A DNA stretch of 64,000 bases from Gymnorhina tibicen. Its lineage: Eukaryota > Chordata > Aves > Passeriformes > Artamidae. Location of the stretch: NCBI GenBank assembly GCA_013399875.1, contig VXAZ01002367.1, positions 434,001 through 498,000 of the forward strand, given 5' to 3'. The notes beneath the pieces were generated by a model. The model saw only the letters and a program-made list of their open reading frames with translations. It had not been told where the DNA came from and did no database searches. The translations under genes were made by a program, and so were the position numbers. Of the stretch, positions 1 through 12,289 are shown in pieces (position 1 is the stretch's first letter; every line of letters begins with the position of its first letter).

Positions 1-133
1 GTCAGCAGCAGCTCTTCCCTCCTCTGTGGCTGATTCACTTGGTGGCTGCTGGCAGGAAAAGAACTGAAGTTCCTCCACCATCTCCTGATCCACATCTGAA
101 CTACCTCCAACGCTGCAGGACACTCTGGGAGAG

Positions 134-296
134 GCGGTTTGGAAACCTCCTCCTCCCCTCAGCGACAGCAGCGCCGAGCCGCCCGCTCCCCGGGTTTGCT
201 GCTCCTCCAGCGACAGCTGGATCCTTCCCACAGCAGAAGGTGGCTCCGAGCACTCCGTGTCCTCGTGTCCTCCGAGCGCTCCGTGTCCTCACGTCA
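134..296. other. Small CpG-rich patch with a 26-bp direct repeat
   Basis: Around fifteen CpGs occur in about 165 bp, in an otherwise CpG-poor intron. The patch includes two adjacent 26-bp units at 244-269 and 270-295 (CTCCGAGC..., three mismatches). Open frames cross it on both strands, but none resembles a known protein. It may be an intronic regulatory element, an alternative first exon, or a GC-rich remnant. Confidence 0.45.
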
Positions 297-869
297 ACTC
301 CTCACCCTGGCTCATTAAGATGTTCCTTCCCGCTGCCCCCTCCTCGCTCTCAACCTCCGCAAGCACTAATGGGCTTCTCTGCAAATCAGTTGCACATTCC
401 AGGGAGCTCAGCGGGCTCCCATTTTCATACATATAGAGAAAAGCAAGTTTTATTCTAAGTAGAAGTGGCAGCTTCTAATTTAAGACTATACCGTTTGACC
501 GCTAGGCACAACAAAAGCTACCTATTGCCCATGTAGATGGTCAGCCAGCTCTAATGCCATCTCAGTGGGCAATCACAAATAAAGGTGACTGATTCCAAAC
601 TCACAGACCCTTTGCTCCTAACCCCTTCTGTGGGGCTCATCCCCCAGCAGCCCAGATGTATTTCTTATGTGTGAAATGCCACTCAATCCATTAATGCCAT
701 CAACCAGTTGCTGGGAGCAAGAATTGCATTAAATTATTTCATCCACAGCCAGACTGCCTGTGGGGGCAGGGGCGAGGGAGCAGGCGGAGGGGAGGCAGCC
801 AGGGGCCAGAATCCCACATGATCCCAAATACATACAGGGCTTCTCAGCTGCTTTTTAAAAATGCCTGCA

Positions 870-925
870 GTCTTCCTTATATATGTGCACATGTATTTAT
901 ATATATGCATATACATATGCAGGTT
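870..925. repeat. Low-complexity alternating TA/TG/CA tract
   Basis: A run of mostly alternating pyrimidine-purine sequence (TATATG, CACATG, TATATATG, CATATAC) that is imperfect and not a clean microsatellite. No coding or RNA signature is seen. Confidence 0.5.
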
Positions 926-2274
926 CAAATCATGCACATTGTCACTGAAGTGAACAGCAAGTGTCTTGTGTGCATGTTGCCAGCCCCACACACAATGGTC
1001 AGAATTGGTGGGGTCCCACAAGCACTGCTGCTCTGCTCCCCAGGCAGGATCAGGACCTGCTGCATCCACATTGCCCTATTTCCTTGCTGAAATGCATGAA
1101 ATCAAAGCCTCACACTTCCAGGCACTGGAACTCGGACTAAACCAGGCACAACCTCACTGCATCAGGAAACATCCCCACCACAGAAATCCAGAGCACAATG
1201 AACACAGCTTGGTCTGCTTTACTTTTCAACCTGCTGAATTGCTAGAATATGTTTAGCTGTTATACACAGACCCCAGATCCATAATCCCACCCTCAGCAGC
1301 TGTTACATTTGCTGTGGTACTTACAACAGATGTTACAGCTCTGTAAAAAGGTAGAACAGTTGAGACTTCCAAAATTTTGGGGGGGCCACAAAGCAGAGCC
1401 CAACCCCTGCATCCAGCTGCATCCAGGCTTGAAGAAGCAGTCATGGATGCACCAATACATGTGGTACAGAGCCACATCACAGCCTGCAGCAGTTTAAGGA
1501 ACTTCCAAGTGTTGCCATAGTGGCATTAAAAAGCTGTCAGCTTCCTGGGAGACAAGCAGCAGTGGCTGGAATTCAGTGTTTAAAGGATGATTAAATGTAA
1601 GTGACTTAAATTATACATTCCAGTTGCTGGAACTGACACCATTTAAAACACACCATCTATTCCCCATTTCCTCTGACACTGATTACCATGCACTGAAAGA
1701 TGAGCATTTTCTTACAAGCAGTGAAGTACCAAACCAGGGATTTATGAATTGGAGATAATTAAAAGGTTTTGCATTACAAATAGAGTAAAACATTTACATT
1801 CCATGGGCCACCTGAGAACACTTAAAGAGTCAAAATGGACTTTTTTTACCTGAAAACCTGCCTGCTCTCTATCAAGGCTGCTAATTGAAGCACAGGAAGC
1901 TTGAAGCTCTTTTACAGTAGATTCACAATCAAACATTTGCTGAGCTTCTGGACAACCTGACACAGACTTGGGACCCATCATTAATTGTCCCACATGGAGC
2001 TCTGTCAGCTATTAAGCTGACACAAATAAATTGTCTGTTTCTCCTCGATAAATCCACAGAGTGACTTGCAAGCCATTACCATTCAGATTTCACAGACACG
2101 GAGCTGTAAGATTTTCTTGGCTAGCAATGATGGCACTTTACCAGGAGCAAGAAGAAGCACAAGGGATTGCCCAAGGCCAGGAGGGCATGGAGAGCCTCTT
2201 CCCCATCCAGAGCACCCACAGCCCCTCTGAGAGGCCAGTGTGGCCAGCCCCTATTGGGCCAAACTTATGATCTT

Positions 2275-2325
2275 GTGCATGATGTGTGCGTGATGTGCAT
2301 GTGCATGCATATGTGCATGATGCCA
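2275..2325. repeat. TGCATG-rich alternating purine-pyrimidine tract
   Basis: Repeated TGTGCATGATG, GTGCATG and TGCATATG words form an imperfect low-complexity tract. TGCATG is also the RBFOX core motif, but on the transcribed minus strand it reads as CATGCA, so the RNA would not carry (U)GCAUG except where the word is palindromic (TGCA). I give it no functional call. Confidence 0.45.
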
Positions 2326-4505
2326 AAGTCTCCACCCCAGTGACAATGCACGTGAAGGGATTAACACCTCCACTGTGACAGCAGGTGCTGGAATTGCACA
2401 TGGGCATCTCAGTAACTTCAAAAAAAGTCTTTTTAACATGATTTTTCCCCCCTCCCTGAAGTCTGCAAGCCAGAAAAAGCAGTATTGATCTCACTGTGTG
2501 GTAGAAATATGATAAGAGACTAATTGAGCACAGAGATCTCAAGGAAGGAGTCTCCAAGGAATCTTTTGATTTGAACAAGGACCCTTACAAAATGCCAGAA
2601 GAAAGATAAAACAAAGAAAAGAAAAAAAAAAGGCTAATCCTGGATCTTCCCTGACAGCTTGCTTTTCCCTGCACTCACAGGAGTGCTGAGCATCGTAGAC
2701 TCAGAATAGAAGAGGCTCCAAGATACTGGGAGGGGAACTGTGGCTGCAAGCATAAGACAGGGGGAGAGGAGCGGCAACGCGAAAGGCAGCAAACACAAAC
2801 AGTGACTCACGACACACAGCACATAAACAACACTGTAGGAGTTTTTGCAATTATAATTCAAACCAAAACAAACAAGAATGACAGTCCAGTACAAGGAAAG
2901 GGAGGATGACAGTGATTGGGAGGGGGGTGTAGGGACTCCATCACGTTCACATCTGTTGTTCTCGTAGCATCCCAAATGAGCAGCTCCAGAAAGAAACAGA
3001 GAAGGGAAGATGTATGGGACAGCAGCAGCTTCTTGTGATCTACATCTGTGCTTGAAGTTTTCATGACTGCACTGAGAGCAGAATTTATATCGCAAAGCCA
3101 TGCAATAGCCTACTACACTGCTACTGGTTTTGACCCCTGGCCCCTAAAAGCAACTCTAACAACAGAAATATAAAGTCCAGCTTGGAGAGTTAATGAGTGA
3201 AATAGACCCTGTGTAGTGGGTGGATGGACAGAAGGCAACAGAGGGGAAGAAATGACACCATCAGCAAGAGGCACTGCTTTAACTGCTCTGCAAATCCTCC
3301 AGTCAAGCAAATTCAGTTTCTTTTGCTCTTGCTTCATTACCTCCTAGTGAGAAACTCTTCCTCAATCTGCACCTTGAATATTTTTTTTCAGGCAAATCAA
3401 GGTATTTTTCTCCAGTGGGAACTAAGAGCTGATGATCATCCTTTTTACAGAAATCTTTTATGCATCAGAAAATGTGTTGCCTGCACTCAGGCTTATATTT
3501 CCAAATACAACTCCTTCAGTTTTTCCTCTCCAGCCTCATTTGCTGAGCCTCCCACCCCTGTGGTTCATCTCCAGACTTGCAGCCGTGACCATTCTCCTCC
3601 TGCCCTGCACTGCCCAGCTCCCCTCGGTGCAGCAGGAAGTGACTACCAGCCTTGCCTTACACACAGAGCTTCTGTAAGGATGACTCAGAGAGAGATTTGA
3701 GTCTTTTCCTCAAACCACAGGACGCTGTTGGTTTGTTTGGGCTGGCCATGCACAACAGCCCTCACCATCCCATACCACCCTGCCCACTGCACTCAGTCAT
3801 CCAGCTCCTGCTCCCTCAGAGCCACCTCCACACCTTCCTCTTCCCTATTTCTCATCATGCTGGTGCCCTGTTGGTTTTGCTGTTCACCAAGATGATCCAA
3901 ATACTGCTTCTAAGCCTCAGTCACATCAGCAGCCCTTCTCACACATTAATGAGTTACCCCATTACAGAGGGAAGTCGGACAGATTTGCCTATTTGTTTTT
4001 AAGTCAGCTTTTTTTTTTAATCCCGTCCTCCTCTCTGCTGTGTACAAAGTGCTCTGGAACTTTTTTGAGGAACCAGTATCATATTCCTTGATCTTTCATT
4101 TTCTGGGTCTTTCCTTCTCCTCCATTTAAAGGTCTGGCGCAGGCTTTGCTTTGCTCTTCCGTCTCTGCCACATCCCTGGGGAACATCGATGGCAATCACC
4201 AATGACTGACCAGTGTTCAGAGCTTGCTGAGACTAGGTTTTCCTCATAATTATACCTAGAATAATTTCACCAAGTCCAGCTGATGTGAATATTGGATAAT
4301 ATCATCTCTATTTGACAAAGTCTGTGCATGTCCTCACCGTCACAGTTTTGTGAGGACTGAAGCAGAGGAAGCACAGAGCACGTCCACCTCTTGCAACCCT
4401 TCATCTCTCCAGCCTTGTTCTGCTCCTCTATGTCTTTTCTCACACATTCCACCTTTTTTTGCAAAAACTTCACCCAATTTTGAAGCTTTCAACTAAATAG
4501 TTTTT

Positions 4506-4518
4506 CCACTAGAGGGCA
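4506..4518 (+). promoter_or_regulatory. CTCF-like motif
   Basis: CCACTAGAGGGCA matches the CTCF core consensus (CCA-S-YAG-RKGGC) at every constrained position. It lies in intron 1 and is the best CTCF-type match I saw by eye. Occupancy is inference. Confidence 0.45.
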
Positions 4519-5324
4519 CAAAGACAATTTCTCCTAAATGGAAACTGATGTTAGAAGGATTAATAAAATAATTACTAATATCTCATCAAAGGCATCTCAA
4601 ACTTCAATAAATTAACATTCAATAAATTAAGATGTAGTTCCAGCTCCCCAGGTACTACACCACCATAAAATGTCTCATAGAGACTGAAAACCTGAAAATC
4701 CTGAAGTGATGCTGCTCTAACAAGACTTCCTGTATCACACTAAGCACTTTATCCTGTGGTTCCTATGCTCCCCACAATTTCTCACTAGGCACAGACCACA
4801 GCATTAACACAGCAACAGAAACAGAACACCCATCCTAGTATTTTCTAAGTTGAATTTACCCAAACTGAGCTTCAAATCAATGAACTTTTTAATGTTTTGG
4901 TTTCCTAGCTTAAAGGAGGTTTTATACCAGCACTTCTGTTTGCAGATACTTTTGGGTCATGATAAGTCCCCTCCCGACCTGTATCAGGTAAATTAAAGAG
5001 ATTTTAGCCTTTAGCGGTCTTCTATTCAAACCAGATTTTTCAGCTTTAAACCTTGTCTTGTAAACTTGCTACAGGTTATATCTATGAGCATAACACACTT
5101 CACCAGTTCCTCAATAAGGAATGGAGTAAAAACACGAACTCCATGGGAAAGCAATCAAGTCAAGCACTCGGTTACACAAACCTAACGAGTGGGACCACAG
5201 AAATAATTCCAGAGCATTAATTATGTTGAGAGCACTGTGGCTCTCAGGGTTCATCAGCCTCCCCAGCCCCACAACAGTCCCAGGCAGAGGACGCCTTGCC
5301 CAGACCCACCTTGCTGGCTCCTGT

Positions 5325-5545
5325 GATCCCGGCATCCTGCGCTGCTGGGGCCAAGGCCGAGGCGATGGGCGAGTGCCCGGTACCCCACCCGTGTGCGGGT
5401 GTCCACACGCAGCCCCATGCTCCCCTCCATGGCCACCTGTCCCCCGAGGTGCTCTCACTGCTCCAGCCCAGGGCAGCGAGGTTTGCTCTCTGCCTGTGGA
5501 TTCCCACTGCCTGGAACGTTTGGCCGGAGCGGAGTCAGCCCCGAG
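5325..5545. other. CpG-rich patch in intron 1
   Basis: About fifteen CpGs in 220 bp, with AT-rich intron on both sides. It includes a short GC-rich inverted repeat (ACCCGTGTGCGGGT) near 5386-5399. Open frames exist on both strands (the longest, minus strand 5111-5689, has no recognisable domain), as expected from high GC lowering stop frequency. Candidate intronic CpG island or alternative promoter. It is too short and too weak to call a gene. Confidence 0.45.
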
Positions 5546-6155
5546 ACTTTTGCTAATGGAAGAAGAGAGACAATAGCAATACGCAGGTGCTTCCTCCCAT
5601 TTAAAGTGTTTACTTGTGCAGCCCAACGCAGTGACGCTATTGTGGATTAGATCTGCGTGCTGCTTTACAGAGTTCAAAAGGTAGCACATAACAAAAGGAA
5701 CCCCAAAATACTGCTTATTAAATTAAAGTGGGTTTTTTTCTTTCTTTTTAAACTCTGCTTCCTTTGCCAATGCCAAGTAAGAGGGTTTTTCCAAGCATAC
5801 AATAACAGCGGTTTCAAATGGGAAATGATACATACTGTATCAAAACAAAACACCAATTCTAACACAAAAGCAAAGGATTTATCAGTTTATCTGCACTGCC
5901 TAGGCAGCAGGCTCCTATGGCATGGAAAAGACAACTTCATCAGCCAGCAGAGAAGGCTGAACTCAAGACCAGTGCATGGTGTGAGAAAAATTAAAAAGGT
6001 CAAGAGGGAAGGAAGGGTATAGCTAAGCCACAACAGCAAGCTAAGGAAAACATCAGTCCAAAAGAGCAACAGAGGCGTATTTGTTTTATGAGCTAAAACA
6101 AGCAATTCAACCATATTCCACAGCAAATCATTTGGCTAAGGACTGCAACAGGGAC

Positions 6156-6173
6156 AAAAAAAAAAAAAAAAAA
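6156..6173 (+). repeat. Poly-A tract (18 nt)
   Basis: Uninterrupted A run followed by an A/G-rich tail (GAAGAAAAAGAAGGG). No recognisable retroelement body lies directly upstream. Confidence 0.8.
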
Positions 6174-8142
6174 GAAGAAAAAGAAGGGAGCATCTGAATC
6201 TAATTTTGTTGTTCTAAGCTTCCATTACATGAATCAAGATGCTTAATAGAGATGCCAGGCACTCAAATCCATGCTTGGATCTTGTACATAGGAAGTATGA
6301 GACATACTGAATGTCTTACAGTTCCCTCTAGTCAGTGAAGGCCCAAAGATACTCAGCACTTAACAGTAAAATAATAATAAAAGCAGTAACAATAATAAAA
6401 AATGTCAAGACACTTTTTCTAGTACCGAAACGAAATCCAACTTCTTAGACAATGATTTGTGAACATCTCAGTCCTCCCAAAAGCACCACCTCTGTTTGAT
6501 AAGTTTCAAATGAAGTATCATCATATTTAAGACTCTGCAACCAGAGACTACACCTTATTTTCACACAAAAATGTCAAAATGCCAGATATGCTGAAAACAA
6601 TGCCACACACATTCTCATTCAACCCCATTCTCTTAATGTCAAAATAAACAGAACTGAATCCTTTTGTCTGAGGGCCGTATTATTTTGTCCTCTCTTCGTG
6701 GCTGCAGCTATTTCAGATGTGCTTCCATTGACTTTCCTTCTTGATTCAAATAGACTGCATGGGATTTGCAGTTTCATCTTCTGAGATCTAGTGGGATGAT
6801 TCCTCAGAGAATGTCAGATCATCAGTGAAGCTAGAAATGACAATTCAGATCCCTCTCCCTGCTGCTCAGTCATAGGCATATGCCAGGAGGTAAGTGGCAA
6901 GTGCTGCTTTCATTTATGCCAGTGACAGAGTAATGCAATGGCTTAAAATTAGCATGTTTACAATTTTAGAGCTGCTTTTGTGCAGCTCAGCAATCCTGTG
7001 TCCAGCTTACCTGCCAGACTTTTCTCCTTGAAGTAACATGAGCACATGGGCAGAGGTGTGCTAAGAACAACTGCAGCAACACACGAACTCAGCTGTTGAC
7101 TAACAAGTTTGGACCAAACCCGTTTTACCTGTGCTGAAACAGTCTGTCAGCACGCTCAGCCCCCCACACACCCTCCCTCATCTCAAACAGCACTGCCAAA
7201 CAGCAGGTGGCCTTCATAACCTCAAACTACCTTGTCTGTTCTGCAGACAAACCTCTCCAAGCAAAGGCCAAACCAGCATCTACAGGCAGCTCCAAGTTAT
7301 CAACAAAAATGAAGGCAAGGCACTGTGTGCAGTGCGTTTTCAGGGATGAACTCAAATCCAGGGTAACTGCTAGGAAATCCCTGCCCCAAATCACTCAGCA
7401 TCACCGTGAACAACCCAGACTGCTCCACCGCACCTTCCAGCAGCCCTGCAGAGACCATGGACCTTGCAAGGTGGCAGGCAGGAAGACAGCACTCCTGCGT
7501 CTCTTTAATGTCAGTTTTAGTCTTTAGTCTTGCTGGACACCAGCAACACATGTATTTTATTTTTATGGCTTTCATTCTACTGCTCCTTGCAGTTCCTGAA
7601 GGGACACAAGATGCCATTTATTTAGAGGCGATCCACCTGAAAAACAATTTAATGCACATTCCCTGAAAAAATATCAGAACGTAAACAGGTGAAAGTAACT
7701 TCATTTACCACTGGGGGCTTATGGATGCTCAGAGACACTGAGATTTAGTACACATTGCCTTGGGCAAGAGGAAGGACAGCAAGAGGAGAGATTAATTTCT
7801 GTAAAGCATCATAAATACCAAACCCCAAATGAGTCTTTACGAGATCTATTACTTATATTCGCTCTGAAGCTGCAAGAAGGGGGTGGCTGGGGTTTCAAGC
7901 CACTGCTGAGGACCCCCAACATCCTCCAGGACAATGATGCAAGCGAAGGGCTTGGTCCCACCAGGGCAGGAGGCTGCAGGAAAGCTGCCCTCTCCCAGAG
8001 CTGCTGCTGGGCACCATGTGCTGGTGCATCAAGTCCTGCATGGTTCAGTGGAAGAATGGGATTAGGTGGGATAAATGAGGGAGAACATTAGGAAAGCCTT
8101 TCCAAAGCTCTTACTATGACAGAAGAGGACAAGTAAAACAAA

Positions 8143-8170
8143 TTACAAATAATAACTTACAAATAATAAC
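8143..8170. repeat. 14-bp direct tandem repeat, two copies
   Basis: TTACAAATAATAAC occurs twice back to back without mismatch. It looks like a simple slippage duplication. Confidence 0.8.
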
Positions 8171-11100
8171 TGAAAGAAAACACATCTGTGGGGAAACACT
8201 TCTGCAAAATCCTGAGCTTTCTGTTTGTTTGTTTTAAATGGCTGAGAATAGAAGAAACAATTCACCCCCAGAGGCCTGCAGACTGAAAGAGCTGAATCCT
8301 GCAAGCAGCAACTCACAGAAGCTGGAAGCCAACACAGCTGGAATTAGCAAAAAGAACAAATGAAAGGTTTTCATTGTGGCAAATGGGGCTTTTGAGCAGA
8401 CCGGCAGTAACACGATGTTCAAAACTGTGTTGCGTGACTTTATGATTCCTCCCAGCAGCATGCAACAAAACATACCTGAGCTGTAATCAGTTTCTTACAG
8501 CCTTATATAAACATTATAGGAATTTTGTCCTCTGTAATACTTCTTGCTCTCAAGGCTGCAATAAATAAGTCAGTTACAACCCTGCTGCCACTGTCTCCTA
8601 TCTCACTGTCTCAAGTCACTGCCTTTATTTCTTTTAAGCTACCAGTGTAACCACTTCCAGCTTCAACAAACACTTTAAATGTAACCCGTAGCTAAACTCC
8701 AGGCAGAATGAAGCATTCTGTATTCAAAGGGAAGGAGTGGAAAAGCCATTTTCCACTGTTAACACTACCTTCCTTTGATCTACAATCCCTCTCCAGCGTC
8801 AGGCAAGGGAATTCCAGTAGCAAATCTCTCAAACAATGACTCAGAGAGATTTGGGTCTGGGAAACTGTGGACACATCGACTGCAGAGGATGTGAACACTG
8901 GCCCTTGCATGCAGTTAGCAAGTCCCTTCTCCAGCATCACCCCACTGCTCGAGGACAGTTCTGGTTACAATTTATGGAGGCAGGAGAGGACCAGAAAGTG
9001 CAGGAGGGGCACATGCCAATAATCATCCATCCTTTGAAGGGAGAGACCTTCTAGGAGGGGAGCTGCTCCCTTCAGCCCGTCCTCAGGGTCTTCTTAAAGC
9101 ACCTCATGCAGCAGATCCAGGCATAACTAACACACTGGGCCCCGAGTTGTAGGGATACCTGAGAGGGGAATTGCCTGGGCTCACTTCAGGATCAGGACTT
9201 GAGGTGAAACCTGAACTGGCCCACAGCCATTCAGAGAGCTCTGTATTACTTAGGCACTGAACTGCCTCGCTTCAAGGCACTGGCTTCATTTTGTCCATGA
9301 AGAAAGGCCATAGGTTGTCAGAACACGTCCTTCCATTCCATAGTTCTGTTTCAAGGAACAGCAGCGGTAATTGCTTCAGGAAGAATCCTGAGGAGGACAA
9401 GTGCATGGCAGTACTTCCCCAAAGAGTACTCCACCTGGCAGAGGCTGTGCCTCAAGGACCACCACAGCCAGAAATGTTATCTTGCTATAGCCCTGGCTGG
9501 GTTTCTCCAGATCATTCCTTCCCTCTGTTTCATCCAGTGAATGGCAAATTCACCCCACCACTACGATAAAGCACCAGGGAGGGTGGAGAATGGGGGGAGA
9601 AAAGACACCTGAGCCAACTTCAAAGGTTTTGCATCCCTTGAACATTTCACTCATACATAACTGAAAGGGCTGTATGTTTGGACTACAAGAAAGTACAGTT
9701 TTTTTTCCTGCTACCAGACCCATCACGTGAGGGATGCTGTCATACGATAGCCTTGGGGGAGGTTTGCAAACTTGGACAATTTACTGAGAAGCAAAGTAAA
9801 CTACTACTGACAGCAAGTGGACCAGAGCCCAGATCCCTGAGAGGTTCTGACAATGGGAGGACTCAGAAAAAATAAGCCAGCCTTGACCTCGCATCGGGGG
9901 AGGCCAAGAGAAGCACATGCATGGATTTTATTTCACACTAACCTCTGTTTGACCAGTTATGCAAATAAATCTCTGCTTGTCCTAAGTACACTGCTAGAGA
10001 CTGAGAGAGAATTTGGAAGAATTCACAATAGAGCCAGACCTGCTGATCACTGCATTGTGACTGAACTTCTCAAGAAATTAAGTATTAAGCAGGCAAGAAT
10101 GGCACATACAGCCCATAAAACAAGGGAAACTGCAGCCAAAAAAAGAAATCCAAGCTCAGAAGAGAAAAAAGAAAAGTACTTAAGAATTTGATACATCATC
10201 ACAATCACTTCAGCTCCTTGCAGGTAGAGAAGCAGTATCTGTTCCCTGGAGAATACATCCCAAGGCAGTGAGAGACATGGGAGCAGTGTGTCACTGCAGT
10301 CCCAGCATGGACCCATAGGAACCAGCCACACCTGCTGCTGTGGGGAGCACGGCAGGGACCTGGAGCCTGGGGAGGGACAGCTCTGTGGGCATGCTCTGCA
10401 CAAACACAAGGCCTTTGCTGATAAAAAGAACAAACCAAGATGTGTGCAACGTGGTTATGACACCCAGGCTGCCCTGAGTGCAGGAGGGATCTAGCACCTC
10501 TTGTTTTCCAGCAGCACACGTGCTGTGCTGCAGTGCTGGCAGCCGCCCGTGTTCCTGCGCTGCTCCCCTTGGAGCAGAGCGTCCCCAGGGCAGGGCCTGC
10601 AGCATCACCAAGAGATTTACACCCTTGATCACGGTCCATTCCCCCAGGGGTCTGTTACAGAGGCTGTTTGGAGACTGCTGTCATGAAGGTGGCACAGTTA
10701 AACCTGACTTCAGCTTCGCCTGGCTTCAATCGGTGTCGCTCAGTCACTCCCTCACCACTAAACTGAGCACCAGCTCAGTTCAAGCATGGCAGTATTCAGG
10801 TGAGCTTGGTGTGAACCCTCTCATTTTCTAATTATTCTGGTTGTTACACAGCAGCTTTCTTCTAACATGGCAACACTTCAGAACACAGGCATGAAGCTTC
10901 CCAAGATTAATACAGTGACTGCTAAGGGACTCATGAAGGGGTGTCACTCAGCTGAGGGCAGGAGTGGAAGTCGAACCCCCAAACCCTTACACACATCAGC
11001 AAACCACCCTCTGCAGCTGGGAACAGCAACTGTCCTACATCCTCTCTACACCAAGGCACAGCGAGCGAGCACAGCTGACCCCAAGCACACATCCAGCCCA

Positions 11101-11969
11101 AGGTGTGCCTGCTCCTTGGGGTGGGTCAGGGGAAACACAGCACAAGTCAAGTGAAAAATAAAGAAAACTTTCAAACTGCCTAAGATGTTCCCACTTGGAG
11201 GCTCACTTGCCCCTACCACCTCTCCTGTACATCCTACCCACAGCAGAAGATGCTGCCCACCAAGATGGCCAAGGTTTGACCCGAGCTTCCCATGGGAAAG
11301 GTTCAGCTCAGGCCTCTGTAGCACGAGAAGCTGCAAACCAGAAATGCAGAGAAGTCACTGCTTCAGTGCACTGATCCATACAGACAGCAAGAGGCAGGGG
11401 AAGGGAAAAAAATGCACTAAAAATTCTTCTGACAGGGTGAAAAATGAAAGCAAAGTGAAACACAGCTCAATCTGTCAAAACAAAATCACAGCAAGCCCAC
11501 TGAAAAGAAAAAAACCACACAGCTCAGCTTGCACTTTCTAGTAGGCAATAACTGGTACATTTGTTTTTCTGAAGATAAGCGGGTGAGTTAAGTTTGCTAG
11601 ACAACACTGAACAGATTTGAAAGGTAATCATGGCAGAAGCACAAATGATCAGATTTACCAGGGACACTTATGACTGCTGGCTTCCACCTTGCCACTCAAC
11701 AGACTCTCAAAGAAGCACTTACAGTTGTGCTGCTGAGCCGATGGATGAACTCCAAAGAGCCTGATCAAGACAAGTTTTGCCCTGTCCCTCTGAGATCATC
11801 ATTCAAGGAGGAGGAAAGATGATGCTTTTAGCAGAAAACAAGTCACAAATTGGCATGGCAAAAGGTCCCATACAGTGCATTTTTGATCAGGGTAGTGAAG
11901 GCCAACAACATTCAGGCTACAGAGAACCCATTAACCTCATAAGAGAGTCCTAACAATGCTACCCAGAGG

Positions 11970-12289
11970 GTATTTTGAATAGTGAGACAGTCTGTAATTA
12001 GCTTAGGTGGGCCAACCTAACTATTCATGGCCTGAGGAAGCATCTCCCAATACAAGAGAAGTACAAGATATATATTTATAGATCTTTCCAAAATCTTCCA
12101 GTATTTTGAATAGTGAGACAGTCTGTAATTAGCTTAGGTGGGCCAACCTAACTATTCATGGCCTGAGGAAGCATCTCCCAATACAAGAGAAGTACAAGAT
12201 ATATATTTATAGATCTTAACTATTCATGGCCTGAGGAAGCATCTCCCAATACAAGAGAAGTACAAGATATATATTTATAGATCTTTCCA
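11970..12289. repeat. 131-bp tandem duplication plus a partial third copy
   Basis: Unit 1 is 11970-12100. A second copy begins at 12101 (GTATTTTGAATAGTGAGACA...) and is identical to unit 1 through 12216. At 12217 the sequence jumps back to the internal TAACTATTCATGG point, with a 68-bp offset, and repeats identically to 12289. The result is two long copies plus one 73-bp partial copy of the same core. I saw no mismatch among copies, so the event is very recent, or copies are being homogenised, or the assembly duplicated the segment. Each copy carries the AT-rich words GATATATATTTATAGATCT. No coding potential. Confidence 0.9.

Noticed and set aside
39..458. Plus-strand 139-codon frame at the window start
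   Set aside because: Starts at TTG, low-complexity Pro/Ser-rich, overlapped by an equally open minus frame; no evidence of an exon.
5111..5689. Minus-strand 192-codon frame across a CpG-rich patch
   Set aside because: Open because of local GC content; several frames on both strands are equally open, with no recognisable protein.
3679..8865. Similar ATGACTCAGAGAGA-like words at about 3679 and 8836
   Set aside because: Only about 20 bp of partial similarity; TGACTCA-type AP-1 words occur many times here by chance, so no repeat family is supported.
10970..10985. TCGAACCCCC as a possible tRNA B box on the minus strand
   Set aside because: The conserved GG partner of the B box is GA here, and no A box or cloverleaf stems could be found around it.
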